IMG/VR virus record: IMGVR_UViG_3300046791_000578
Coordinates: 1-42,163 of that record
From: a virus
DNA length: 42,163 nucleotides
Strand: one strand, 5' to 3'
Shown here: in pieces, positions 1-6,553 of the stretch
How the letters are laid out: every line of letters starts with the position of its first letter
How positions within the stretch are numbered: position 1 is the stretch's first letter
Made by a program: the position numbers and the translations under genes
Notes under the pieces: model-generated
What the model saw: the letters and a program-made list of their open reading frames with translations, nothing else
The model's database searches: none
Told to the model about the DNA's origin: nothing

Positions 1-60
1 GTCTTTCGGCGATGTGCTCCAGAGATTTACACCCCCCTACCCCCAGGCGCGCGCGCGTGC

Positions 61-255
61 TCATCGCCCCCTCCTCGCCAGGACGAACGCCATGCGCACG
101 AAGACGTAGGGTGCGAGCCACCACGGGACCATGCCGGCCGCCATCCAAGCGAGTGAGAAAGGAGCCCACCACTGGCGCACGAACGTCACCTCGAGGCCGT
201 CAGCGGTGCGGCGCCCAACCACAACACGGTGGCCAGCGACCGTTGGCATCTTCAC
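61..255 (-). CDS. Small membrane protein, unknown function
   Basis: 64-residue protein. Residues about 28-56 are rich in Trp, Ala, Val and Phe and look like one or two short membrane segments, and the C-terminus is basic. Its ATG overlaps the stop of the gene at 252-719 (ATGA), so it is the last gene of the left operon before the window edge. The 60 bases beyond it hold C-runs and a CG-repeat but no gene that I can support. A membrane location is inferred from composition only and I recognise no family. Confidence 0.6.
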   Translation of the reverse strand: MKMPTVAGHRVVVGRRTADGLEVTFVRQWWAPFSLAWMAAGMVPWWLAPYVFVRMAFVLARRGR

Positions 256-719
256 GGCGCCCTCGTGAACAACACGCGCGTCACCAGTCCGTCGTGTGTA
301 CGCAGGCGCAGGGACATCTCCGTATCGCCGCTGTAACGGGATGGGTCGTCAGCCCCAATGCCCGCCGCATCCAGCAGCTTCGACCATTCAGCAATGCGCA
401 GCTCGATGCGGGCTTCCGCCTCGCCCGGCTGAACTCCGTCGCTGGGGACCGTGTCGACTCCGAGGGACGACTGCTCGGCATCGCGAATGGCGAGTTGCAA
501 GGCGGACTGGCCGTGCAGCAGCGCCGACATGAGCTGGTTCAGCGAGCAGGAGCACGCTCGCAGTGCGTCGAAGGGGTCGTTCTTCCCACCGCAGTGTTCG
601 GGGTGGCGCTCGTGCAGGTACTTGAGCGCCGCTCGCAGCGATGTATGGCTGTGCGAGCGGTGCGAGGTACACGCCTCGACCATCTTCTCGGCGGCGTCGA
701 GCAGAGTCAGTTCAGCCAT
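252..719 (-). CDS. Hypothetical phage protein
   Basis: 155 residues, mostly helical in character, with several Cys and His in the first 60 residues that do not form a clear zinc motif. Starts at ATG 719, overlapping the HNH gene upstream by 8 bases, and ends in an ATGA overlap with the next gene. On a circular map it lies between the HNH nuclease and the terminase genes. No family recognised and no function proposed. Confidence 0.7.
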   Translation of the reverse strand: MAELTLLDAAEKMVEACTSHRSHSHTSLRAALKYLHERHPEHCGGKNDPFDALRACSCSLNQLMSALLHGQSALQLAIRDAEQSSLGVDTVPSDGVQPGEAEARIELRIAEWSKLLDAAGIGADDPSRYSGDTEMSLRLRTHDGLVTRVLFTRAP

Positions 720-1083
720 GTGTGCTTCTCCCGAAGTCGCCCTCGTCGACGCGGGCGTCGTGGCAGGGCTTGCAGCTGGGCTGCCAGTTGGCCTGGTCCC
801 AGAACAGCGTTTCGTCGCCCTTGTGGGCGGTGATGTGGTCGACCACCGTGGCGGCGGTGATCCGGCCGGCAGTGGAGCAGGGGCGGCACAGCGGGTTCAG
901 GGAAAGGAAGAGCTTTCGGGCGCGCTGCCAGCGCGCGTCATACCCGCGGGCAGCGGCGGTACCGCGGTCGGCCTGCATCTTGCGCTCATGCTCGGCACAC
1001 CGAGCGCGACCGCGTTCCACCAGCGCGCCGCAACCGGGTGATCCACAGGGGTGGGGGGCTGAAACGGGCATGGTCGAGATCAT
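712..1083 (-). CDS. HNH endonuclease
   Basis: 123-residue HNH nuclease. The core is visible at about residues 81-111: a DHI motif, then an NWQ segment, then C-x2-CH, the normal HNH order of metal-binding and catalytic residues. The N-terminus carries an extra zinc knuckle, C-x4-C-x10-C-x2-H, at about residues 13-31. Small HNH proteins of this type are encoded next to terminase genes in many HK97-like phages and assist DNA packaging. Here TerS lies at the opposite window edge, so the pair would be close on a circular map. The ATG overlaps the upstream stop (ATGA). Confidence 0.9.
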   Translation of the reverse strand: MISTMPVSAPHPCGSPGCGALVERGRARCAEHERKMQADRGTAAARGYDARWQRARKLFLSLNPLCRPCSTAGRITAATVVDHITAHKGDETLFWDQANWQPSCKPCHDARVDEGDFGRSTHG

Positions 1084-1559
1084 CCGGTCATCCGTGGACG
1101 GCCCCGTCTTTCGGAAAGTAGGCCTTTCCGAAGAAGCCGCTCGTAGACGCTGGAAATGGCCAGCCGGAGGAACCGCGCCGTCATGGTCACGCTACCGTTG
1201 GCCACGGTGAACGCGTGCAGCAGTTCCTCATCAGTCACCTTCGGCGGGCGGCCGATGCGAACCCCACGGGCACGTGCGTCGGCGAGCCCCACCTTGATCG
1301 CCTCGACCACCGCGGCTCGGCCCAAGTTCTTCGCCTGGAGGATGAACGCCCGCTCTGCCCGGTCGTACTCGTCATCGTCGTCGCTGGCGTTGAGCCAGGC
1401 GTCGCCGGCCTCGAGCACCCGCTCACGAGGGGTGAGCTTCTCGGCGATGGGCGCGGTCTTTCCGGTCCGCTGAAGCTGCTTCAGGTGGGTTGAGCATTTT
1501 CCGCGGCCGTGGCCGGCCACCGGGCGATCGCAGTCGGGCTCGTCGCAGTAGAGCTCCAT
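1080..1559 (-). CDS. Zinc-knuckle protein with resolvase-like HTH C-terminus
   Basis: 159 residues. The N-terminus has a C-x4-C-x11-C-x2-H knuckle (about residues 5-24), followed by an acidic D/E stretch in the middle. The last 60 residues contain GVRIGRPPKVTDEEL followed by a helix-turn-helix, very like the DNA-binding tail of serine recombinases of the Hin type. No serine-recombinase catalytic domain is present, so this is more likely a DNA-binding or regulatory protein than a recombinase. Starts at ATG 1559, overlapping the preceding stop by one base. The same knuckle occurs in the next gene (HNH) and in the gene at 41872-42117. Confidence 0.75.
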   Translation of the reverse strand: MELYCDEPDCDRPVAGHGRGKCSTHLKQLQRTGKTAPIAEKLTPRERVLEAGDAWLNASDDDDEYDRAERAFILQAKNLGRAAVVEAIKVGLADARARGVRIGRPPKVTDEELLHAFTVANGSVTMTARFLRLAISSVYERLLRKGLLSERRGRPRMTG

Positions 1560-1855
1560 CAGGTGCCCGCCGTTCCATTCACGCCACTGGTGACCGGCAC
1601 CGCGCCGGCGGCCGTCATCGAGTCGCGAATGCGCTCAAGCTCGAGTCGCACCTCGACCAGGAACCGCCGCACATCGTCGGTGATCGCGGCCAATGCTTCG
1701 AGCTTGTCGGACCGCGGGCTCCCGAGGATCGGCAAGAGGTCGTTGAGACGATTCACTGCCCTGTCGATGCACTGACGTTCGTGGGCGAGGGCTGCCTTCA
1801 GCTGGAAATGCTCGCGAAGCAGACCATCAAGGGCGCTCTCTTCCGATGGGCTCAA
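1559..1855 (-). CDS. Hypothetical helical protein
   Basis: 98 residues, predicted largely helical from heptad-like Leu spacing across residues 5-80, with a Gly/Thr-rich tail. Overlaps the RusA-like gene upstream by ATGA and the HTH gene downstream by one base, so it is translationally coupled to both. No recognised family. Confidence 0.65.
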   Translation of the reverse strand: MSPSEESALDGLLREHFQLKAALAHERQCIDRAVNRLNDLLPILGSPRSDKLEALAAITDDVRRFLVEVRLELERIRDSMTAAGAVPVTSGVNGTAGT

Positions 1856-2310
1856 GGCCGCGCCTCCTCGAGCTCTGCGACGCGCGCGACCAGCTGCGGC
1901 TTCGTCATCGGCTCCAGTGTCACCCGCACCGCGTACGTCTTCGGTGTGCGCCGCTGTACGTAGAGCCAGCGCAGCTTCGGGTCGCGGTCGTTCAGCTCAA
2001 GCGCGTCGGCGAGCCCGTCCCTGAGGGGCTTGAAGCCAGCGGCGAGGTTGTCGTCGTCGAGCTCGCCCGGGCCGAAGCGGGTGAGGGTTACGGCCAGGCG
2101 CTCGGCGGCCTCGACCACCGCGCGGAGGCTCACCAGGGGTACGCGGGACCGCAGCGCCGCGAATGCGGCAAAGCGAATCCGCTTCGATTTGCCGGTGAGG
2201 GCGAACTTTCGGCGCCGCAGCGCTGCGAGTGTCGTTCGGCGGCCGATGCCGAGGCGCTGATCTCGGTTCGTGCCCTCGATGCGCATGTGCTCGAAGTCGA
2301 GGGCGATCAC
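1852..2310 (-). CDS. RusA-like Holliday junction resolvase
   Basis: About 152 residues when started at GTG 2310, which overlaps the upstream stop (GTGA). The central segment has ELDDDNLAAGFKPLRDGLAD, matching the D-x-DN-x(3)-K-x(2)-D-x-L signature of RusA endodeoxyribonucleases, whose aspartates bind the catalytic magnesium. RusA enzymes resolve Holliday junctions and in phages act in recombination or in clearing branches before packaging. The frame stays open upstream to 2496, but that extension overlaps two other genes and lacks RusA character, so the GTG start is preferred. Confidence 0.8.
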   Translation of the reverse strand: MIALDFEHMRIEGTNRDQRLGIGRRTTLAALRRRKFALTGKSKRIRFAAFAALRSRVPLVSLRAVVEAAERLAVTLTRFGPGELDDDNLAAGFKPLRDGLADALELNDRDPKLRWLYVQRRTPKTYAVRVTLEPMTKPQLVARVAELEEARP

Positions 2311-2435
2311 GAGTACACCTCGAAAGGCGTCGCGTTGCCGGTGCGCAGGTTGATGACGCAGTGTTGGTTGCCGACCTTCACCCAGCACGTCGCCGCGGCG
2401 GCCCGCGCCCGAATGGCCTTCACGTCGGGCCTCAT
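2307..2435 (-). CDS. Small unknown protein (42 aa)
   Basis: 42-residue reading frame. Its ATG at 2435 overlaps the stop of the upstream gene (ATGA) and its stop overlaps the RusA GTG start, exactly the coupling used throughout this operon. The sequence begins with a basic helix-like stretch and ends in a beta-like segment that includes two Cys. No family recognised. It is supported mainly by the operon spacing on both sides. Confidence 0.55.
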   Translation of the reverse strand: MRPDVKAIRARAAAATCWVKVGNQHCVINLRTGNATPFEVYS

Positions 2436-3301
2436 CGAGCGGCCTCCTGCCTACCCTCGGCAATGGTGCGCGCGACCAATGCCCAGGCGGGAACATCGGC
2501 CTTCCACGGCTCCCGGGGGTTCTGCTGCTCAGCCCATCGTTGGGCTTCAGGCAGGCAGCCGTAGCAGAGCTTCACCTGATAGCCGTCGTTGCCGATGGCG
2601 GCGGAGGCTCCAGAGCCGCACGCCGCACACGCGGCGAGCTCGAGCACGCGGCCGGTCCCCGCGTCGGGCTTCGGCTGGTGGCGACACGGCTGCCGCTTGC
2701 AGGTGCAGGCCTTTGATTCAGCCCCCCTCGCAGAGGGGGGTAAGGGGGGAGTCGTAGACTCTGCGTCTGCGTCTGTGTCTGGACGCCGGATCTCCGGCGG
2801 AGTTCCGGCGGAGTTCCGGCGGACATCCGGCGGAGTCGTTGTTTTCGGTGGGTTGATGCGCTTCCAGTCCGTCCAAGCCTCTTTGTTCCGCTCGCCCCAC
2901 GCCGGGTCGTAGCGGTTGAGCCCGCGGAAGCGGACGCCTTCGGGGACCGTCTCGACGGTGGGGTAGGCGAGCCCCGCAGCGGCCTCCACGTAGGTGTTCG
3001 GGTCGAGGCCGTAGCCGGCGGCCCGCGCGACCTGGCGCGCCGCGGTGGGGCCCTTCACGACCGCGTTGGCGCTGGGTGGCTGGTGATCGGGGCATCGTGC
3101 GAGGCCCCACTTGATCGCCTCGACCACGCCCCAACCGGCGAGCGCGGTGCGCATCTTGTCGGGACTGGTGCCCCAAGCGGCGCAGATCCGCTGCAGCGCC
3201 GCCTCGAGCTCAGGCTTCAATTCCGGGTAGAGCTTGTCGCCGAGTTCCGGCGCGCTGACCTCGATGACCTCCATTGCGATCTGCTGCCACGGCAGTCTCA
3301 T
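2432..3301 (-). CDS. Hypothetical protein with two cysteine clusters
   Basis: 289 residues from ATG 3301, which overlaps the methyltransferase stop (ATGA); the frame is open further upstream but that part overlaps the methyltransferase. The N-terminal half is helical. A low-complexity linker rich in Pro, Arg, Asp and Thr follows (about 165-205), encoded by 11-bp tandem repeats. The C-terminus has CTCKRQPCRHQ and then C-x2-C ... C-x2-C, resembling zinc binding. The position next to RusA suggests a DNA-metabolism role, but I cannot name the family. Confidence 0.7.
   Translation of the reverse strand: MRLPWQQIAMEVIEVSAPELGDKLYPELKPELEAALQRICAAWGTSPDKMRTALAGWGVVEAIKWGLARCPDHQPPSANAVVKGPTAARQVARAAGYGLDPNTYVEAAAGLAYPTVETVPEGVRFRGLNRYDPAWGERNKEAWTDWKRINPPKTTTPPDVRRNSAGTPPEIRRPDTDADAESTTPPLPPSARGAESKACTCKRQPCRHQPKPDAGTGRVLELAACAACGSGASAAIGNDGYQVKLCYGCLPEAQRWAEQQNPREPWKADVPAWALVARTIAEGRQEAAR
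2790..2833. repeat. Four 11-bp tandem repeats inside a gene
   Basis: Four adjacent 11-bp units with consensus AGTTCCGGCGG at 2790-2800, 2801-2811, 2812-2822 and 2823-2833; the two middle units are identical. They lie within the linker-coding part of the gene at 2432-3301. Because 11 is not a multiple of three, gain or loss of one unit would shift the reading frame ahead of the C-terminal cysteine clusters. Confidence 0.85.
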
Positions 3302-4065
3302 GCGGCACCCCTCCCGGGTGGTTCGTCGTCCAGCTGCAGCGCGGTTTGGCCCTGCTTCCACGAGGCGAGGCTTGAGCCCTGGCATTCCGCGGTCATGCGT
3401 TCGGCCGCGAGGCGCGCCCAGTGGGCGTCAACCTCAACGCCGATGAAACGGCACCGGCGGCGGAGCGCCCCGACCCCAGTCGAAGCCGAACCGCAGAACG
3501 GGTCGAGAATCACACCGCCCGGAATGCACAGCCGGGCGATCTCGGCCATCACCTCAACCGGTTTGCCAGCGATGTGCAGCCGCTCGTCGGCCCGCATCAT
3601 CGCCGTGATCAGACCGGGGAGTACTCCAACCTCTTTGCGCTCCCCAAGTGCTCCGGCGCTGCCCCAGACCACGTATTCGCATTGCGAGCGAGGCCGACCC
3701 ATCTGGGGCCGGGAACCCTCAGTCTTGTCCCACGGCACGATGCCCCGCCACACCCACCCGCCGGCCTGCAGGGCGTCCGTGGTCGATGGGAGCTGCCGCC
3801 AGTCTGTGAAGACTGCCGCCACTGAGCCGGGCTTGGCGATGCGCAGGCACTCGGCCAGCCATAGCGCGCACCAGTACTCGAAGCTGCGCTGGTCTCGGTT
3901 GTCGCCGGCGAAGTCGGGGCGCCGTCCCTCACGCTCGGACTGAACGTATTTCGCGTTCGTGTCAGCCATGCGGTCGCCTCGGAAGGCACCGCCGGACGAG
4001 TAGGGCGGATCGCAGATGATCGCGTCGACCGAGGCCGACGGGAGCGCCCGGAGCACGGCGAGCAT
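3298..4065 (-). CDS. DNA methyltransferase (N4/N6, DPPY ... FCG order)
   Basis: 255 residues from ATG 4065. DPPY (residues 19-22) is the catalytic motif IV and DPFCGSASTG near residue 190 is the SAM-binding motif I. This order (IV before I) is that of beta-class adenine-N6 or cytosine-N4 methyltransferases, which mark phage or host DNA. From the ATG, only 18 residues precede DPPY. The same frame continues upstream with WAVVHGE, which resembles the usual first strand of the fold, then enters an 11-G run. A GTG at 4132 that overlaps the preceding stop would supply the start if the G-run were one base shorter. The present frame may therefore be a truncated or switched-off form. Confidence 0.9.
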   Translation of the reverse strand: MLAVLRALPSASVDAIICDPPYSSGGAFRGDRMADTNAKYVQSEREGRRPDFAGDNRDQRSFEYWCALWLAECLRIAKPGSVAAVFTDWRQLPSTTDALQAGGWVWRGIVPWDKTEGSRPQMGRPRSQCEYVVWGSAGALGERKEVGVLPGLITAMMRADERLHIAGKPVEVMAEIARLCIPGGVILDPFCGSASTGVGALRRRCRFIGVEVDAHWARLAAERMTAECQGSSLASWKQGQTALQLDDEPPGRGAA

Positions 4066-4092
4066 TTCGCCGTGAACGACCGCCCACGTTCG

Positions 4093-4103
4093 CCCCCCCC
4101 CCC
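4093..4103 (-). repeat. 11-G homopolymer at the 5' end of the methyltransferase
   Basis: Eleven G residues on the coding strand. They lie between a GTG start candidate at 4132, which overlaps the upstream stop (GTGA) as elsewhere in the operon, and the methyltransferase frame. With 11 G the GTG frame runs out of register; with 10 or 13 G it joins the methyltransferase frame and adds about 22 residues, including the missing first strand. This is either a slippage switch or a homopolymer length error. Confidence 0.75.
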
Positions 4104-4128
4104 AGAACCTCGGTTGCGGCTTCGAGGC

Positions 4129-4671
4129 TCACGCGGCCACCCGACGCGCCCGAAACGGCACAAGCTTCGAGGTGTATGGCAGGCGTGACGGGTGTGCCGG
4201 CGACCCGTCAGCCGTCAGCGCAAGAGCATGGACGTCGCGCCGCGCTGTGAGCAGCATCGTCGTGTGCACGGCTGCCGCCCTGACCCATGACGGGTGGGCC
4301 TTCAGCGAGCCCCACGCCGCGATGACCGTGTCGGCCTCGGCGAGGACGGCACCGATGTGCCGAAGGTTGTCGGGGCCGACCGGGTCGAGCTTGCCCTGCA
4401 GTCCAGCCGGGTCGGTCGAGACCAGGCCGAACATGTTCACGACGTCGAAGCGCACGAGGCGCGTTGGCGTCTCAATGATGCGCCACAGCCGGTAGCGGTA
4501 GACGCCGTCGGACGAGAAGACGGCCCCGCCGTCACGTACCTGGATTGGCTCGAACGATCCGCCGATGCTGGAGATGCGCGCCGCGAAGCCGCACAGCTTC
4601 GTGACCGTCATGTCGGGCTCGGGCCAGCCGGCGGAGCTCGGGTTCAGCATGCAGATGAGCAGGCGCCTCAA
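4129..4671 (-). CDS. DUF1643 family protein
   Basis: About 180 residues from TTG 4671, which overlaps the upstream stop (TTGA). DUF1643 features are MLNPSSA near the start, VVNMFGLVSTDPAGL, DPVGPDN, IAAWG, and a C-terminal GSPAHPSRLPY block. In the usual family order the FS-x-DG-x-YRYRL motif precedes MLNPS-x-A. Here it appears after it, at about residues 58-70, so the domain looks rearranged or has an inserted segment. The function of the family is unknown; members are common in phages and prophages. Confidence 0.8.
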   Translation of the reverse strand: MRRLLICMLNPSSAGWPEPDMTVTKLCGFAARISSIGGSFEPIQVRDGGAVFSSDGVYRYRLWRIIETPTRLVRFDVVNMFGLVSTDPAGLQGKLDPVGPDNLRHIGAVLAEADTVIAAWGSLKAHPSWVRAAAVHTTMLLTARRDVHALALTADGSPAHPSRLPYTSKLVPFRARRVAA

Positions 4672-5018
4672 GCGGCCGCCTTTCGCCCAGCCATCGCGTC
4701 GAGCATCGGCTGCCAGCGGGCGGCGCTCTCCGGCTCCTCGGCGATGCAGTGCCAAAGAGCTTCGCGGAAGTAGGTCGGAAGCGGATTGAACTCATCGTCG
4801 TGCGCTTCGCTGAAGGTGTCGCGATCAGCGTCGCAGGCTGAGCAGCACTTCTGGCTCTCCGCCTTGCCGCCGCGCTCAGCTACGAACGATTCAACGAAGT
4901 AGCGCTCACCCGCAGCGATGCGCCCATCGCATGAATCGCAGATATGGGCCTTTCGAGCGCACCGCGCCGTTCGCTCGTAGAAAGCCGGCCCATCGCTGTC
5001 GCCGTAGAGTTCGCACAT
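4668..5018 (-). CDS. Zinc-binding small phage protein
   Basis: 116 residues with C-x6-C-x2-C in the first 30 residues and a CC-x2-C cluster around residues 58-62, consistent with a zinc site, followed by an acidic middle and an Ala/Lys tail. The stop overlaps the DUF1643 TTG start. Three bases separate it from the gene upstream. Probably a cytoplasmic accessory protein; no specific function can be read. Confidence 0.7.
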   Translation of the reverse strand: MCELYGDSDGPAFYERTARCARKAHICDSCDGRIAAGERYFVESFVAERGGKAESQKCCSACDADRDTFSEAHDDEFNPLPTYFREALWHCIAEEPESAARWQPMLDAMAGRKAAA

Positions 5019-5021
5019 GGC

Positions 5022-5309
5022 TCAGCGACCCCCCAGCACGGCGATCGCGGCCAGCACGACGGGGTTCGCCTCGCCGACGAGCTCGCGCACGGCCTGCTCG
5101 AGCGGCACCGCGAGGTCACCGTCGCGGCGCTTCGAAATCTCGAGGGCCTTCGACTCTGGATAGGTGCCGGCGGCCGCGAGCGACGCGGTGTAACCCGCCT
5201 CGTTCGGGCGCCACCAACCCTCGGGGCACTCGATGACGTAGAGCTTCGGCAGCTCGTTCTCGTCGTAGACGACGTGCAGGTCAGGCTTCGGTGCGGGCTT
5301 GGGCTTCAC
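5022..5309 (-). CDS. Hypothetical phage protein
   Basis: 95 residues from GTG 5309, which has a strong ribosome binding site (GGAGGAA) and overlaps the upstream stop (GTGA). A lysine/proline-rich N-terminus is followed by a compact mixed fold with a PEGWW motif, and the C-terminus is hydrophobic. No family recognised. Confidence 0.65.
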   Translation of the reverse strand: MKPKPAPKPDLHVVYDENELPKLYVIECPEGWWRPNEAGYTASLAAAGTYPESKALEISKRRDGDLAVPLEQAVRELVGEANPVVLAAIAVLGGR

Positions 5310-5647
5310 GGTTCCTCCGAGACGGCGACGACTTCGTAGAGAGAGGCGCGGCGCGGCTTGAGGCGCAGCACCTGGCAGCAGCCCAGCTTCTCGAGCTCGC
5401 TCATCACGCGGCGCGGGGAGTCGGGCGCGCATGGCGCCAGGCCGTCGGCCGCTCGGCGAGCGTTCACGAACTCGAGCAGCTCGCTCATGTGGAAGCAGCG
5501 GGCCCCGCCGATGCGCTTCCGCAGAAACTCTATGATGTGCCGCTCGAGCGCGCTCAGCACCCGGGCGAGCTCGGCGGCCTGGTCGGGCTCATCGCGCTTT
5601 GGTGGCGCCGGCGGCGGCGTCGAAAACAGGGGTCCGAGGTCGGTCAT
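5306..5647 (-). CDS. Winged-helix-like protein
   Basis: 113 residues. After a proline-rich N-terminus, residues about 30-108 alternate helices with a final strand pair (SELEKLGCCQVLRLKPRRASLY). This is the pattern of small winged-helix domains in phage accessory regions. It probably binds DNA, inferred from pattern rather than a firm family match. It overlaps neighbours by four bases on both sides. Confidence 0.6.
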   Translation of the reverse strand: MTDLGPLFSTPPPAPPKRDEPDQAAELARVLSALERHIIEFLRKRIGGARCFHMSELLEFVNARRAADGLAPCAPDSPRRVMSELEKLGCCQVLRLKPRRASLYEVVAVSEEP

Positions 5648-5838
5648 CGAACTGGCGCCCCCATCAGCGGCGGGGTGAGCGTGATGCGCGGCCGCTGAAG
5701 GTGCGCCCAGAGGACCCCGTCGCGAGCCAGCTCCTCCACCACCTCGCGCAGAGCATCGGGCGCCGTCATGTGCGGCGCGAGGGCGCGTAGTTGGGCTTCG
5801 AGCACGTGGCGCGCCTGGCTCTTGCGGAAGCTGGTCAC
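5644..5838 (-). CDS. Small hypothetical protein (64 aa)
   Basis: 64 residues from GTG 5838, overlapping the LexA-like gene's stop (GTGA). Mostly helical with a short C-terminal strand. The frame is open upstream, but that part covers the LexA-like gene. The translational coupling is the main support and no family is recognised. Confidence 0.55.
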   Translation of the reverse strand: MTSFRKSQARHVLEAQLRALAPHMTAPDALREVVEELARDGVLWAHLQRPRITLTPPLMGAPVR

Positions 5839-6080
5839 GCTGCCCTCCGCGCGACGCTGGCCCGCCCGGCGCTCGTGAGGCTCAGCGCCCTTGCTCGGTT
5901 GGGTATCCGGTCGAGGTAGCCCTTCTTGATGAGCGCCGCGATGTGGCAGGCGGCCGAATGGGTACTGGCGAAGCCGAGGGCCTCGCACAGCTCACGGTTG
6001 GTGGGGGGTAGGCCGCCCTCGATGCCCTTGGCGATGAGCCGGAGCACCTCGAGCTGGCGCAGCGTGGGGGCTTCACGCAT
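5835..6080 (-). CDS. LexA-type winged-helix DNA-binding protein, no protease domain
   Basis: 81 residues from ATG 6080. LRQLEVLRLIAKGIEGGLPP, then a recognition-helix segment, then KKGYLDRIPNRARALSLT, follow the N-terminal wHTH of LexA almost position by position. The C-terminal autocleavage (S24) domain is absent, so it cannot self-cleave. It may compete at SOS-type boxes or regulate the phage's own promoters. It overlaps the zinc-ribbon gene upstream by eight bases. Confidence 0.75.
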   Translation of the reverse strand: MREAPTLRQLEVLRLIAKGIEGGLPPTNRELCEALGFASTHSAACHIAALIKKGYLDRIPNRARALSLTSAGRASVARRAA

Positions 6081-6330
6081 CGCGCGGCCTCCTGTGCTGG
6101 GCAGCGTTCGGGCAGGTCGCGAAGTGCGACGTGTACCGGTTGCGGGCTGGCTGTTCGTGCGGCGGCGCGACGGTCGCGACGGTCTGGCCTCCCGGCTTGC
6201 GCGCGAGCCACCAACCGCCTTCCGGGTTGGGCTTCGCGTCGAACGGCGCCGACTTCCCGAGGGCGGTCGCCGCCCAGTAGATCGGCGCCTTGCAGGTGCG
6301 GCATTCGCCGGGGCGAGGAGCGTCAGCCAT
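6073..6330 (-). CDS. Zinc-ribbon phage protein
   Basis: About 85 residues from ATG 6330 (a GTG at 6336 is an alternative). C-x2-C near residue 10 followed by FDAKPNPEGGWW and later H...C gives a small zinc-ribbon fold commonly found in phage accessory operons. The gene overlaps both neighbours. Function unknown. Confidence 0.65.
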   Translation of the reverse strand: MADAPRPGECRTCKAPIYWAATALGKSAPFDAKPNPEGGWWLARKPGGQTVATVAPPHEQPARNRYTSHFATCPNAAQHRRPRDA

Positions 6331-6553
6331 GGGCACAGTCCTTTTGATTCCGACCGCACCGCGCGCAGGTGTGCCACTGCTCAGCTGGCACGAGGTACGC
6401 GATGCGATCGTCCTCGTAGTCGTCGGTGATGCCGATCACGTACCGCGCACTGCACCGCGGGCACACGTACGGGTCGCCCTCCCAGAAGCGACCGCTTCCG
6501 ACCGCACCCTTGATCTTCCCACTGCAGCCAGCTTCGAGGCATTCAAGCGCCAT
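6323..6553 (-). CDS. Zinc-ribbon phage protein
   Basis: 76 residues from ATG 6553. Cysteines occur as C-x3-C, C-x2-C (YVCPRCSARY) and C-x2-C (HTCARCGRN), suggesting one or two zinc sites. The start overlaps the end of the ASCH-like gene and the stop overlaps the next gene. Probably a small nucleic-acid or protein-binding adaptor; no named family. Confidence 0.65.
   Translation of the reverse strand: MALECLEAGCSGKIKGAVGSGRFWEGDPYVCPRCSARYVIGITDDYEDDRIAYLVPAEQWHTCARCGRNQKDCAHG

Noticed and set aside
20-60. Second phase-variable C/G tract at the left edge
   Set aside because: The C-runs lie outside any supported gene, so a length change has no visible reading-frame consequence.
12-833. Plus-strand reading frame at the left edge
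   Set aside because: Overlaps three coupled minus-strand genes, one with a clear HNH motif, and has an Arg-rich shadow composition.
1080-1559. Serine recombinase
   Set aside because: Only a C-terminal HTH resembling that of resolvases is present; the catalytic domain with its Ser and Arg residues is absent.
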